A stretch of DNA of 10,322 bases from JABSOG01 sp041583135 (GTDB taxonomy: Bacteria; Pseudomonadota; Gammaproteobacteria; Enterobacterales; Alteromonadaceae). The position numbers were made by a program, and so were the translations under genes. Below the pieces are notes generated by a model. That model was not told where the DNA came from. It searched no databases and saw only the letters and a list, made by a program, of their open reading frames with translations. Below, in pieces: positions 1 to 6,022 of the stretch; position 1 is the stretch's first letter, and each line of letters begins with the position of its first letter. The stretch is from contig JBFHGJ010000160.1 of assembly GCA_041583135.1 (NCBI GenBank), forward strand, positions 1 to 10,322. The letters run 5' to 3'.

Positions 1-159
1 CTATACACCGATTGGGAATGTTCCAGACAACCCAAGCATGACCGCCACGGATGGTGAAAATACTGAAATTTGCCGGGAGCAAATTCAGTGACCGTATGTC
101 CCTATACACCGATTGGGAATGTTCCAGACAACCCAATCATACCGTATGTCCCTATACAC
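1..159. repeat. Mosaic intergenic repeat, 101-bp unit plus deleted and partial copies
   Basis: A 39-bp module at 1-39 recurs at 102-140 with one mismatch. An 11-bp module (ACCGTATGTCC) follows at 91-101 and 141-151, and a third partial copy starts with CTATACAC at 152-159. Between the 39-bp and 11-bp modules the first unit carries an extra 51-bp module (40-90) that the second unit lacks. The 39-bp module contains an inverted repeat GATTGGG/CCCAATC (111-117 with 132-138; imperfect in copy 1). The 51-bp module contains another, ACTGAAATTTGC/GCAAATTCAGT (62-73 with 79-89, one bulged base). No coding potential is convincing. This looks like a dispersed, hairpin-forming intergenic element of the kind scattered through many gammaproteobacterial genomes. 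The array continues beyond the left edge, and I do not recognise a named family. Confidence 0.75.
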
Positions 160-186
160 AAAAAACCGCCCGAGGGCGGTTTTTTT
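160..186. terminator. Bidirectional rho-independent terminator
   Basis: An A-tract (160-165) leads into the stem CCGCC (166-170), loop CGAG (171-174), stem GGCGG (175-179) and a T-tract (180-186). It can work on either strand. It lies 24 bases past the stop codon of the minus-strand M4 protease gene and is the obvious terminator for it. On the plus strand it would stop any transcript coming through the repeat array. Confidence 0.9.
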
Positions 187-188
187 CA

Positions 189-211
189 AATTTAAATCTT
201 AGATTTAAATT
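189..211. repeat. Perfect AT-rich 23-bp dyad overlapping the protease stop codon
   Basis: AATTTAAATCT (189-199) and AGATTTAAATT (201-211) are perfect reverse complements around the single base T200. The dyad includes two of the three bases of the protease stop codon (TAA, complement of 210-212). In the transcript it would make an A/U hairpin just before the GC terminator hairpin. It could contribute to 3'-end processing or stability, or simply be AT-rich spacer; the sequence does not decide. Confidence 0.6.
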
Positions 212-1691
212 ACTGGCAAGATACACCAACTGAAGCGAAGGCAGCAGTTACGTCAGCAACGTTGTAGCCTAAGTCAGCAGCGGCTGATTCAACACCACAA
301 GCACCGGCGTTGAAAGTAGAGCCTGAAGTCCAGTACAAGTCGTTTGCACGGTACATAACTTCGAAAGCAGTTCTGGTGTTCCAGCCGTTTTTGTTGGCCA
401 ACAAGTAGAATGCTTTGTTGTATACGCCTGAGCTGTAGTGAACGTCCATAGAGCTGGTGAAGTCACTAGCGTGGCCAATTGAGCGACCATCTTTAGTTGG
501 GTCGTCCATGTAACGCAATGCACCGTTTGATTTGAAGATTTGCTCACCAACCATCCAGTCGTTAGAACCGTTCATGTAGTACTCAGCAGCTTCACCGGCC
601 ATATCAGAGAAGGCTTCGTTCATGCCGCCTGACATGCCAGAGTAAACTAAGTTAGAGCGCTGTTCAGTTACACCGTGGCTAACTTCGTGAGCAGATACGT
701 CAAGAGAAACCAACGGGTAGAAAGTGTTAGCACCGTCACCGAAGCTCATTGCAGTACCGTCCCAGAACGCGTTTTCGTAGCTACGACCGTAGTGAACACG
801 CATTTCCAGTTTTTGGCTCAAAGGAGTAACACCCAACCAGTCACCGTACATGTCGAAGATTACGCCACCGAATGCGTGAGCATCGTTAAGTGGAGAGTAA
901 GCGCCATTGATTTGCTGATAAGTGTTCTCTGGGCAAGTGAAGCTGAACAAAGAACCACGACGAGTTGAACCACCCATGTCAACAGTACGTACGTTGTCGT
1001 TTTCCATGACGCAGTTGCCGTTGCCGTCATCGCCAACGCTCAATGCAGGGAAATCAGAACCGTAGTAGTATTGACCAGTTTTGGCGTTACCACCAGGGCC
1101 AGTCGCTGTAGTAGGAGTAGTGCTGCCGCCACCGGTGCTGCCGCCAGGCTTGCCTTTATGCGTCAACATGTCCCAAGAAGCAGAGATGTCGCCAGTCTTA
1201 GCATTTACGTAGCCAGCTGGACGAGCCAATTCACCGTCGTCGCTCAAGAAGTTGATGCGGTAGCTCAAACCGTGCTCAGTGTGAAGTACCAAGTCAACGT
1301 TCAAGTTTTTGATTTTGCTTACGCCGAAAGCTTCTTTAAGGGCTTTAACAGCAGCAGGAGCGGTGATGGCAGGTTTAACGTCAACGTTGGCGAATTTTTT
1401 CGCGAAACCTTGAGCTGCAATCATTTTACCTTCAGCGCTACGCTCGGCAACAACGTGAGTGCCGTCAACAGTAACACCTTTATAGGTCAATAACATTTTT
1501 TGCTTGGTAGTGCCGTTTACAGTTGCTTGCTCTGCGCCAACAGCTTTGAAGCCGTGGTTTGCATTCAAGCCGTATGCGTGGGCTAAGCCTTGAGCGTCAA
1601 CGTTAACTGATTTGTTAACTGCTGCTGAAACTGGAGCAACAGTGAAGGCTGCCAATACGCTGCTGAGCAATACCAATTTAGATTTGTTCAT
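210..1691 (-). CDS. Secreted M4-family zinc metalloprotease (vibriolysin/thermolysin type)
   Basis: This is a 493-residue pre-pro-endopeptidase that would be exported and cleave proteins outside the cell. A Sec signal peptide is clear, with likely cleavage after VSA (residue 23). The propeptide (about 25-180) has the FTP/PepSY layout of an intramolecular chaperone and inhibitor. A Gly/Ser/Thr-rich linker (about 180-203) leads into TGPGGNAKTGQYYYG, which matches the mature N-terminus of vibriolysin-type enzymes. Catalytic residues are HEVSH (H335, E336, H339), third zinc ligand E359 in NEAFSD exactly 20 residues on as in thermolysin, Y350, and H418 in DVHYSSG. Cysteines at 227/253 and 465/492 fit two disulfides. 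The protein ends right after the catalytic C-terminal domain, with no PPC domain as in longer vibriolysins. AGGAAG lies 9 bases before the ATG. Family assignment is firm; the physiological substrate is not known. Confidence 0.96.
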   Translation of the reverse strand: MNKSKLVLLSSVLAAFTVAPVSAAVNKSVNVDAQGLAHAYGLNANHGFKAVGAEQATVNGTTKQKMLLTYKGVTVDGTHVVAERSAEGKMIAAQGFAKKFANVDVKPAITAPAAVKALKEAFGVSKIKNLNVDLVLHTEHGLSYRINFLSDDGELARPAGYVNAKTGDISASWDMLTHKGKPGGSTGGGSTTPTTATGPGGNAKTGQYYYGSDFPALSVGDDGNGNCVMENDNVRTVDMGGSTRRGSLFSFTCPENTYQQINGAYSPLNDAHAFGGVIFDMYGDWLGVTPLSQKLEMRVHYGRSYENAFWDGTAMSFGDGANTFYPLVSLDVSAHEVSHGVTEQRSNLVYSGMSGGMNEAFSDMAGEAAEYYMNGSNDWMVGEQIFKSNGALRYMDDPTKDGRSIGHASDFTSSMDVHYSSGVYNKAFYLLANKNGWNTRTAFEVMYRANDLYWTSGSTFNAGACGVESAAADLGYNVADVTAAFASVGVSCQ

Positions 1692-1951
1692 TGTTTACAC
1701 TTCCTCTTCAAATTTTAAGTAGTAGCTTTGTTTACTTTTAGTTTGTTTCTTAATGTATCTTGTCTACCGCTTCTTTGTGAGCGTTTGTTAACAAGTTGTA
1801 CTTATAATTTAACAAATATTCTGCAATTGCAAGCATTATTTTCTGCATAACCATGATTTTTTTCGCTAATAAACATGCAAAAAAATGGCTTTAAAATGCT
1901 TGGGTACAGAAAATACGGGGGATACAGCGGCATAAACAGGTAAAAACAAAA

Positions 1952-1970
1952 TGTTAAATAATATTTAACA
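1952..1970. promoter_or_regulatory. 19-bp perfect dyad, candidate operator
   Basis: TGTTAAAT (1952-1959) and ATTTAACA (1963-1970) are perfect reverse complements with a 3-bp spacer. Its core TGTTAA/TTAACA is shared with the palindrome TTGTTAACAA at 1785-1794 and a half-site at 1808-1814, all upstream of the protease start. That suggests one regulator binding several sites, but AT-rich DNA makes such dyads easily by chance. Confidence 0.4.
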
Positions 1971-2056
1971 AAAACAACTGGTCAGACCTTAAAGAGTTGT
2001 TTTAGGTTATTTTACAAACTGTTTACAAGGTGATTATTGGTGTAACAGGAACGCGA

Positions 2057-2094
2057 TATAAAAATGCAGAATAAGGCGCTGCTGTCACAGCGCC
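2057..2094 (-). terminator. Terminator-like hairpin after the aminopeptidase gene
   Basis: Read on the minus strand, GGCGCTG and CAGCGCC (2075-2081 and 2088-2094) form a 7-bp GC-rich stem with a 6-base loop, 7 bases past the aminopeptidase stop. It is followed by a T-rich but interrupted tail (complement of 2057-2074). It is probably a rho-independent terminator of moderate strength, separating aminopeptidase and protease transcription. Confidence 0.65.
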
Positions 2095-2101
2095 GACAAG
2101 C

Positions 2102-3538
2102 TTAGAAGCGATAGAAGGCGTCCATCGCTTTATATAGAGAATAGATATCCACCTTAGAGGCAACAGCAAAAGGTGAGTGAATCGACAGCACCGGCACACC
2201 GAAATCAATCACATCCATATTGTTGCGTGATAAATCGCTGCCAATGGTGCCCCCGGAAGCCTTACCTTTATATGTTGCGGTTTGCCATAACACCTCGGCA
2301 CCATCTAGGTAACTGCGGGTCCAAGCGATATACTCAGAGTTGGCATTAAAGCCACCGCCATAGAGTTTAATGTTAACCCCCTGCCCCAACCTTGGTGCAT
2401 TGCCCAATTCCCAAACACCCGGCCACGTAGGATGAACCGCAGGATTAACGTCGGTCGAAACCACTTTGGTGTGTTTTAATGCTTGTCTATGAAGGTGATC
2501 GGAATAGCCTTTACCACCAATTTGGTAGTACAACAAATCCGCCATCAGGTCGGTCAGATAGCTCGACGCGGCCCCGGTGTTATTGATATTGCCGACTTCT
2601 TCGTTATCCACCAAAAACGCCATCGACGTATATTCTGGCGTTTTTTGCTGCATGATCGCTCGGATTGAGCCGTAGGCGGCCAAGCGATCGTCATGACCAT
2701 AAGCCGCAACCATTGAGCGGTCAAATCCGACATCGCGAGGTGCATTGGCCGGCACTAGGGCCAGCTCGGCTGAGACCAGATCCGCCAGCTCAATATCATA
2801 CTGCGCTTTTAAATAGGCAAGAACCTGAGCCTTAACGCCCTCCTCTCCGGGCTTAGATGCGATGATGGCATCGAGTTCCTCTTTTTTGATCACATCTCGG
2901 TTGGTGCGTTTGCGGTAACTGGCATCAACATGAGGCGCCAGATCAGGCACCATAAAGATAGGATCATCAGGATTAAGGCCAACAGAAATATTGACAGTGG
3001 TGCCGTCTTTCTTATCCACTCGACCCATCAACGCCAATGGAATATTCACCCATTGGTAGTTTTTGATACCACCGTGAACATAGGTTTGAAATAAGGCAAA
3101 CCCTTGCTTTTCATATAACGGACGACCTTTCAGTTCAATGCGTGGAGAGTCGATATGACTGCCGATCACTCTAAAGCCCTCAACCATTGGTTTCTCGCCG
3201 ATGACAATTAAGGTCATAGCGCGATCACGGTTGATACTGTAATAGCGGGCGCCCGGTTTTATCGGGCTGTCTTTGGTCAGTGGTTTAAATCCCTGAGCGC
3301 GGGCAAGCTTAACTGTCTGTTCAACAAAGCTCAGCTCGGTACGGGCAAGATGAATAAACGATTTGTAGTCCTTGGCAAAGTTTTCCACTTTAACCAGTTC
3401 GCTGTCTGAGAATTCATTCCAGGCATTTTTGGCTTTATCTTTGGCCAAGGCAACGCTGCTTTGAGCCAGTAAACCTGCGCATAAGACGCCGGCCAATAGA
3501 CTGCTGGTTTTGGCAGCAAAAAAGGTGTTCAACTTCAT
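2102..3538 (-). CDS. M18-family zinc aminopeptidase with an export signal
   Basis: A 478-residue metalloaminopeptidase that would remove N-terminal amino acids from peptides using two metal ions. Family landmarks in order: SHIDSPR (H128), GGIKNYQW and IPLAL (about 156-170), GHDDR (D283/D284), DNEEVG (E313/E314), STDVNPAVHP (D363), GGTIG (429-433) and VLSIHSPF (H454). The GGIKNYQW region resembles the bacterial 'aminopeptidase 1' branch of M18 more than aspartyl aminopeptidases. The first 32 residues form a textbook Sec signal peptide ending in ALA, pointing to a periplasmic or secreted enzyme; most M18 enzymes are cytoplasmic. The ATG at 3538 is preferred over an in-frame TTG at 3559: the signal peptide begins there, a weak GGGA sits upstream, and a candidate promoter leaves little room for the longer form. 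It is followed by the secreted protease gene on the same strand. Confidence 0.9.
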   Translation of the reverse strand: MKLNTFFAAKTSSLLAGVLCAGLLAQSSVALAKDKAKNAWNEFSDSELVKVENFAKDYKSFIHLARTELSFVEQTVKLARAQGFKPLTKDSPIKPGARYYSINRDRAMTLIVIGEKPMVEGFRVIGSHIDSPRIELKGRPLYEKQGFALFQTYVHGGIKNYQWVNIPLALMGRVDKKDGTTVNISVGLNPDDPIFMVPDLAPHVDASYRKRTNRDVIKKEELDAIIASKPGEEGVKAQVLAYLKAQYDIELADLVSAELALVPANAPRDVGFDRSMVAAYGHDDRLAAYGSIRAIMQQKTPEYTSMAFLVDNEEVGNINNTGAASSYLTDLMADLLYYQIGGKGYSDHLHRQALKHTKVVSTDVNPAVHPTWPGVWELGNAPRLGQGVNIKLYGGGFNANSEYIAWTRSYLDGAEVLWQTATYKGKASGGTIGSDLSRNNMDVIDFGVPVLSIHSPFAVASKVDIYSLYKAMDAFYRF

Positions 3539-3573
3539 GCAATTAAGGTCCCGTAGCAAAAATTCAGCCCACT

Positions 3574-3601
3574 ATCTTAAGGGACCGGCAATAAAAGGCA
3601 A
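3574..3601 (-). promoter_or_regulatory. Candidate sigma-70 promoter of the aminopeptidase gene
   Basis: On the minus strand, TTGCCT (complement of 3596-3601) and TAAGAT (complement of 3574-3579) are separated by 16 bases. Each hexamer matches consensus at four of six positions. Transcription would begin near 3567, giving a leader of about 28 bases to the ATG at 3538. Confidence 0.45.
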
Positions 3602-3605
3602 GCCA

Positions 3606-3634
3606 TTGCCAGACATGACGAACTGGGTTATGTT
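3606..3634 (+). promoter_or_regulatory. Candidate sigma-70 promoter of the DUF5062-type gene
   Basis: TTGCCA (3606-3611, five of six consensus positions) and TATGTT (3629-3634, four of six) are separated by 17 bases. The predicted start near 3641 lies just ahead of the Shine-Dalgarno. Its -35 lies 4 bases from the opposing -35 of the aminopeptidase promoter. Confidence 0.5.
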
Positions 3635-3664
3635 TAATGCCTACCCAGTCAGGAGATCCCTTCG

Positions 3665-3931
3665 ATGGCCCAGAAAAAAATCAAGAATGAGAAAGAGTTG
3701 TTGAAAAAAGCATTGGAGATCGGCCAAGCCTATGCCAAAAATATCGGCTACCCGCCGTTTAAGCCCACAGATTCCGCTAAGGTGAAGGTTGAATGCATCT
3801 ATCGACTACTGGTCAACGACAAGCTCATTGTGCCTGTACCTGAAGACCAAGAAAACAACATTACCATGAGTCATAAACTGGCGGTTTGGATCTCCCACAA
3901 ACTGCCCAAAGATCACCCTTTGTTACAATAA
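3665..3931 (+). CDS. DUF5062-type small protein, function unknown
   Basis: An 88-residue, Lys-rich, probably cytoplasmic protein with no signal peptide or membrane segment. The sequence fits the DUF5062 family of marine gammaproteobacteria from memory: a charged N-terminal helix with KNEKELLKKALEIGQAYA, a YPPFKPTDSAKVKVECIYRLL core (about 29-49), then a short PEDQ segment and a C-terminal helix ending KDHPLL. The family has no established role to my knowledge. AGGAGA (3651-3656) sits 8 bases before the ATG, so the start is well supported. It is divergent from the aminopeptidase and monocistronic, ending at the hairpin at 4054-4088. The uncertainty is in the family name, not in the gene being real. 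Confidence 0.85.
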   Translation: MAQKKIKNEKELLKKALEIGQAYAKNIGYPPFKPTDSAKVKVECIYRLLVNDKLIVPVPEDQENNITMSHKLAVWISHKLPKDHPLLQ

Positions 3932-4006
3932 TCCTAATTACCAGCGCATACTCTCACTACTCGGCGCCGATACCAGTCTATACTCGAATAGGCGCTTAGT
4001 TGTCAC

Positions 4007-4037
4007 TTTGACCAATATATATGGCTTTTGACCATAT
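4007..4037. repeat. TTTGACCA direct repeat, 20-bp spaced, with overlapping hairpin
   Basis: TTTGACCA occurs at 4007-4014 and again at 4027-4034, exactly 20 bp apart, about two helical turns. The second copy overlaps a small inverted repeat ATATGG/CCATAT (4019-4024 with 4032-4037). The same-face spacing could reflect a DNA-binding site, but the position between a stop codon and that gene's terminator makes this uncertain. Confidence 0.35.
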
Positions 4038-4053
4038 GTAGTCAATTATGAAT

Positions 4054-4088
4054 AAGCGCAGTTGCCGCATACGCTGCGCTTCATTTTT
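4054..4088 (+). terminator. Rho-independent terminator of the DUF5062-type gene
   Basis: AAGCGCAG (4054-4061) and CTGCGCTT (4074-4081) form a perfect 8-bp stem with a 12-base loop. It is followed by CATTTTT. It lies about 120 bases past the stop codon, implying a long 3' untranslated region. Confidence 0.75.
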
Positions 4089-4148
4089 GTGTCATCAAAG
4101 CAATCAAGCGCCTTCACGGCGGTTTTGCTATCCTATCAATAAAGTTGG

Positions 4149-4163
4149 AAAGCAATTTGCTTT
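4149..4163. promoter_or_regulatory. 15-bp perfect dyad upstream of the repeat-protein gene
   Basis: AAAGCAA-T-TTGCTTT is a perfect inverted repeat about 90 bases before the start codon. The half-site AAAGCAAT also occurs at 4097-4104. It could be an operator of the downstream gene; the regulator is unknown. Confidence 0.35.
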
Positions 4164-4254
4164 ACTGCTGCCACCTTAAAAAAGCGCGCCCCCAGACGGC
4201 GACTTTACGCCGAGCGCCTTCGAAGCGAAAACCAAACGAATAAAGGGAAAGAAT

Positions 4255-5958
4255 ATGAATCGACTGTTTAAACTGGCTTGTGTTACCAGTGCCTTATTGG
4301 CGACAACCCAAGCAAACGCCGATACCGTGAGCATTGGTCGTATGGATGTACATGACCTTCAAGCCAAATACTTTGAACTCGGTCAATCGCAAAAAGTCGA
4401 GGTGGAGTTTTTGGCACCACGTCATTTAGAAGATGACAACAATGACTTTGTGTGGATTGTCGATCTTAATAGCCGTGAAACCGTCTGGCGCTCACGTCGC
4501 GCCGATATTATCGAAGAAGATGCCAGCGACAAAATGGACTTGTTCGGCGATACCATCAGATTAGACGAAGGCCGCTACGCCCTATATTTTTCGACCCATA
4601 ATTTCAGCTACAACTCCAACGCCGGTATGGAAATTTTCCTCTACGGTCTATCTTCGTTGCTGTCTGACCGTCATCGTATTACCCGTGACGACATTGAAAA
4701 AATGTATGTCGATTTACGCGGTAAAGATATCTCAACCACCAGCTCCAGTGGTGAATTTAAGCCTTTTGGCAATATGGCTGAAGTCGTTTCCATCCGTAAA
4801 GTCGGTAAAAATGAGCATGAAAGCTTTGGCTTGCATGTAAAAAAGGACACTGAACTGGGACTGTACGCCATCGGAGAGATCTTCCGTAAAGAGCAAGCCG
4901 ACAGCGCACGGTTGAAAAACGTCGATACCGGAGAAGTGGTTTGGGAAATGACCAAGAAAACCACTCGTCGTGCCGGTGGAGCCGACAAGAACCGCCTATT
5001 TAAGGACATCATCAAAATACCGGCGGGTTACTATGTACTGAGCTATGCCTCAGACGACAGCCATCACTATGGCCGTTGGAACAGTCGCCCACCATACGAT
5101 GCCGAGGCTTGGGGCGTCAGTGCCTTTGCCAAAAATCCAAAAGACATCGAGTCGTTCGACCCTAACGCTAGGCTCAAAGACAGAGAAATACTGGCCATCA
5201 ATCAAGTTGGCGACGATGCCTACCTCACACAGCACTTTAAATTGGCCAAACCGACTGCCATTCGCGTCTTTGCCATGGGTGAGCGTGGTGGCCGCAAGTC
5301 CATGGCCGACTACGGCTGGATCATCGACAACAATACCCACGACAAAGTATGGGAAATGAAAGCGCGACAAACCGAGCACGCTGGCGGTTCGAGTAAAAAC
5401 CGTGTCGTCAACGAAGTCATCGAACTGCCCGCCGGTCAATATAGCGTACATTATAGTTCCGACAGCTCACACTCCTACGGCGACGGTTGGAATGCGTCTG
5501 CGCCATTTGATGGAGATAAGTGGGGGATCACCCTTTATGGTGCCGGTGCCGACTTCAATAAGGCCGATGTCGAACTGACTGAAAAGGCCAATGACGACAC
5601 CCTCGCCGAACTCATCGGTATTCGAAACTCAGAAAGACGCTCGACCACCTTTGAGCTGGATAAAGAACAGAAAGTTCGTATTTATGCCCTCGGTGAAGGG
5701 GACGATGACGAAATGTACGATTATGCCTATATTAAAGATATGCAAAGCGGTAAGAGAGTTTGGTACATGTTCCCCGATGAAACTGAACATGCCGGCGGCG
5801 CTCGTAAAAACCGCGTCAGTGATGACATCATTACCTTACCGGCCGGTAAGTACAAAGTGTACTACCGATCAGACAGCAGTCATTCGTTCGGCCGCTGGAA
5901 CGACTCGCCGCCAAGAGACAAATATCACTATGGTGTTACCGTCTATGCGGTTAAGTAA
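4255..5958 (+). CDS. Exported four-repeat protein of unknown function
   Basis: A 567-residue protein I cannot assign to a named family. A Sec signal peptide ends at about residue 22 (ANA), so it is periplasmic or secreted. The rest is four repeats of about 110-120 residues: a divergent first (about 24-131), then about 175-292, 311-430 and 450-566. Repeats 2-4 share an ordered set: a Trp-Glu/Tyr-Met strand (W230, W366, W503), AGG followed by KNR (240-247, 376-383, 513-520), PAG-x-Y (256-260, 392-396, 529-533), SD-S/D-SH (266-270, 402-406, 539-543), G-x-WN, then a proline/acidic turn and a WGV/YGV-type strand. The alternating hydrophobic pattern and Gly/Asp turns suggest beta-sandwich domains; conserved Asp, His and Trp could bind metal or sugar, which is inference. 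No catalytic motif or membrane anchor is evident. AGGGA lies 6 bases before the ATG. It appears monocistronic and converges with the sensor gene. Confidence 0.93.
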   Translation: MNRLFKLACVTSALLATTQANADTVSIGRMDVHDLQAKYFELGQSQKVEVEFLAPRHLEDDNNDFVWIVDLNSRETVWRSRRADIIEEDASDKMDLFGDTIRLDEGRYALYFSTHNFSYNSNAGMEIFLYGLSSLLSDRHRITRDDIEKMYVDLRGKDISTTSSSGEFKPFGNMAEVVSIRKVGKNEHESFGLHVKKDTELGLYAIGEIFRKEQADSARLKNVDTGEVVWEMTKKTTRRAGGADKNRLFKDIIKIPAGYYVLSYASDDSHHYGRWNSRPPYDAEAWGVSAFAKNPKDIESFDPNARLKDREILAINQVGDDAYLTQHFKLAKPTAIRVFAMGERGGRKSMADYGWIIDNNTHDKVWEMKARQTEHAGGSSKNRVVNEVIELPAGQYSVHYSSDSSHSYGDGWNASAPFDGDKWGITLYGAGADFNKADVELTEKANDDTLAELIGIRNSERRSTTFELDKEQKVRIYALGEGDDDEMYDYAYIKDMQSGKRVWYMFPDETEHAGGARKNRVSDDIITLPAGKYKVYYRSDSSHSFGRWNDSPPRDKYHYGVTVYAVK

Positions 5959-5985
5959 CTAACAGCTCTCAAGTTACAATCAATT

Positions 5986-6012
5986 AGGTGAGCGATCACG
6001 CATCGCTCACCT
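5986..6012. terminator. Perfect 11-bp dyad between convergent genes, probable shared terminator
   Basis: AGGTGAGCGAT (5986-5996) and ATCGCTCACCT (6002-6012) are perfect complements with a 5-base loop. The stem lies 27 bases past the repeat-protein stop and 10 bases past the sensor gene stop on the other strand. Neither side has a T-tract, so it may act with Rho or as a 3'-end stabiliser rather than as a classical intrinsic terminator. Confidence 0.6.
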
Positions 6013-6022
6013 CCCCTCCCTG

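Larger units (their letters stand above)
1692..2101. promoter_or_regulatory. AT-rich 410-bp upstream region of the protease gene
   Basis: This stretch holds no convincing gene. It separates the two minus-strand peptidase genes and must contain the protease promoter. It is markedly AT-rich and contains dyads at 1785-1794 (TTGTTAACAA) and 1952-1970, a further TTTAACA half-site at 1808-1814, and a TTTACAA pair at 2011-2017 and 2022-2028. A weak candidate -10 on the minus strand is TATAAG (complement of 1801-1806), with TTGCAA/TTGCAG sequences upstream but at non-ideal spacing, so I do not assign a promoter position. The length and number of dyads suggest the protease is tightly regulated. Confidence 0.55.
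3932..4254. other. 323-bp intergenic region with terminator, repeats and leader
   Basis: No gene is convincing here. The region holds a direct repeat and small hairpin (4007-4037), the terminator of the upstream gene (4054-4088), and a weak second hairpin CGCC/GGCG followed by TTTT (4109-4125). It also has a 15-bp dyad (4149-4163) and a leader hairpin CGGCG/CGCCG (4197-4201 with 4208-4212) ahead of the repeat-protein gene. I see no convincing -35/-10 pair for that gene, although its promoter should lie between about 4090 and 4240. Confidence 0.6.

Noticed and set aside
1..159. Possible CRISPR array in the left-edge repeats
   Set aside because: The repeated units are contiguous modules, with one differing by a 51-bp insertion, and there are no regular unique spacers or cas genes.
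51..233. 60-codon plus-strand open frame at the left end
   Set aside because: It runs through the repeat array, the terminator stem and the dyad, and has no ribosome binding site or recognisable product.
1071..1493. 140-codon open frame opposite the protease gene
   Set aside because: It is antisense to a well-supported gene and has no start signal or recognisable domain.
1776..1791. CRP-like TGTGA half-site upstream of the protease
   Set aside because: The partner half at the correct spacing is GTTAA rather than TCACA, so the site does not fit.
2023..2208. 61-codon minus-strand frame across the aminopeptidase 3' end
   Set aside because: It overlaps the aminopeptidase in another frame and crosses its terminator hairpin, with no ribosome binding site.
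3539..3559. Upstream TTG start adding seven residues to the aminopeptidase
   Set aside because: The signal peptide begins at the ATG at 3538, no ribosome binding site supports the TTG, and the candidate promoter leaves almost no leader for it.
4255..4320. Lipoprotein signal at Cys9 of the repeat protein
   Set aside because: The residues before Cys9 do not form a lipobox and the hydrophobic core extends past it; a normal signal peptidase I site after ANA fits better.
5050..5451. 133-codon open frame opposite the repeat protein
   Set aside because: It is a shadow of the repeat protein's coding bias, with no supporting motif.
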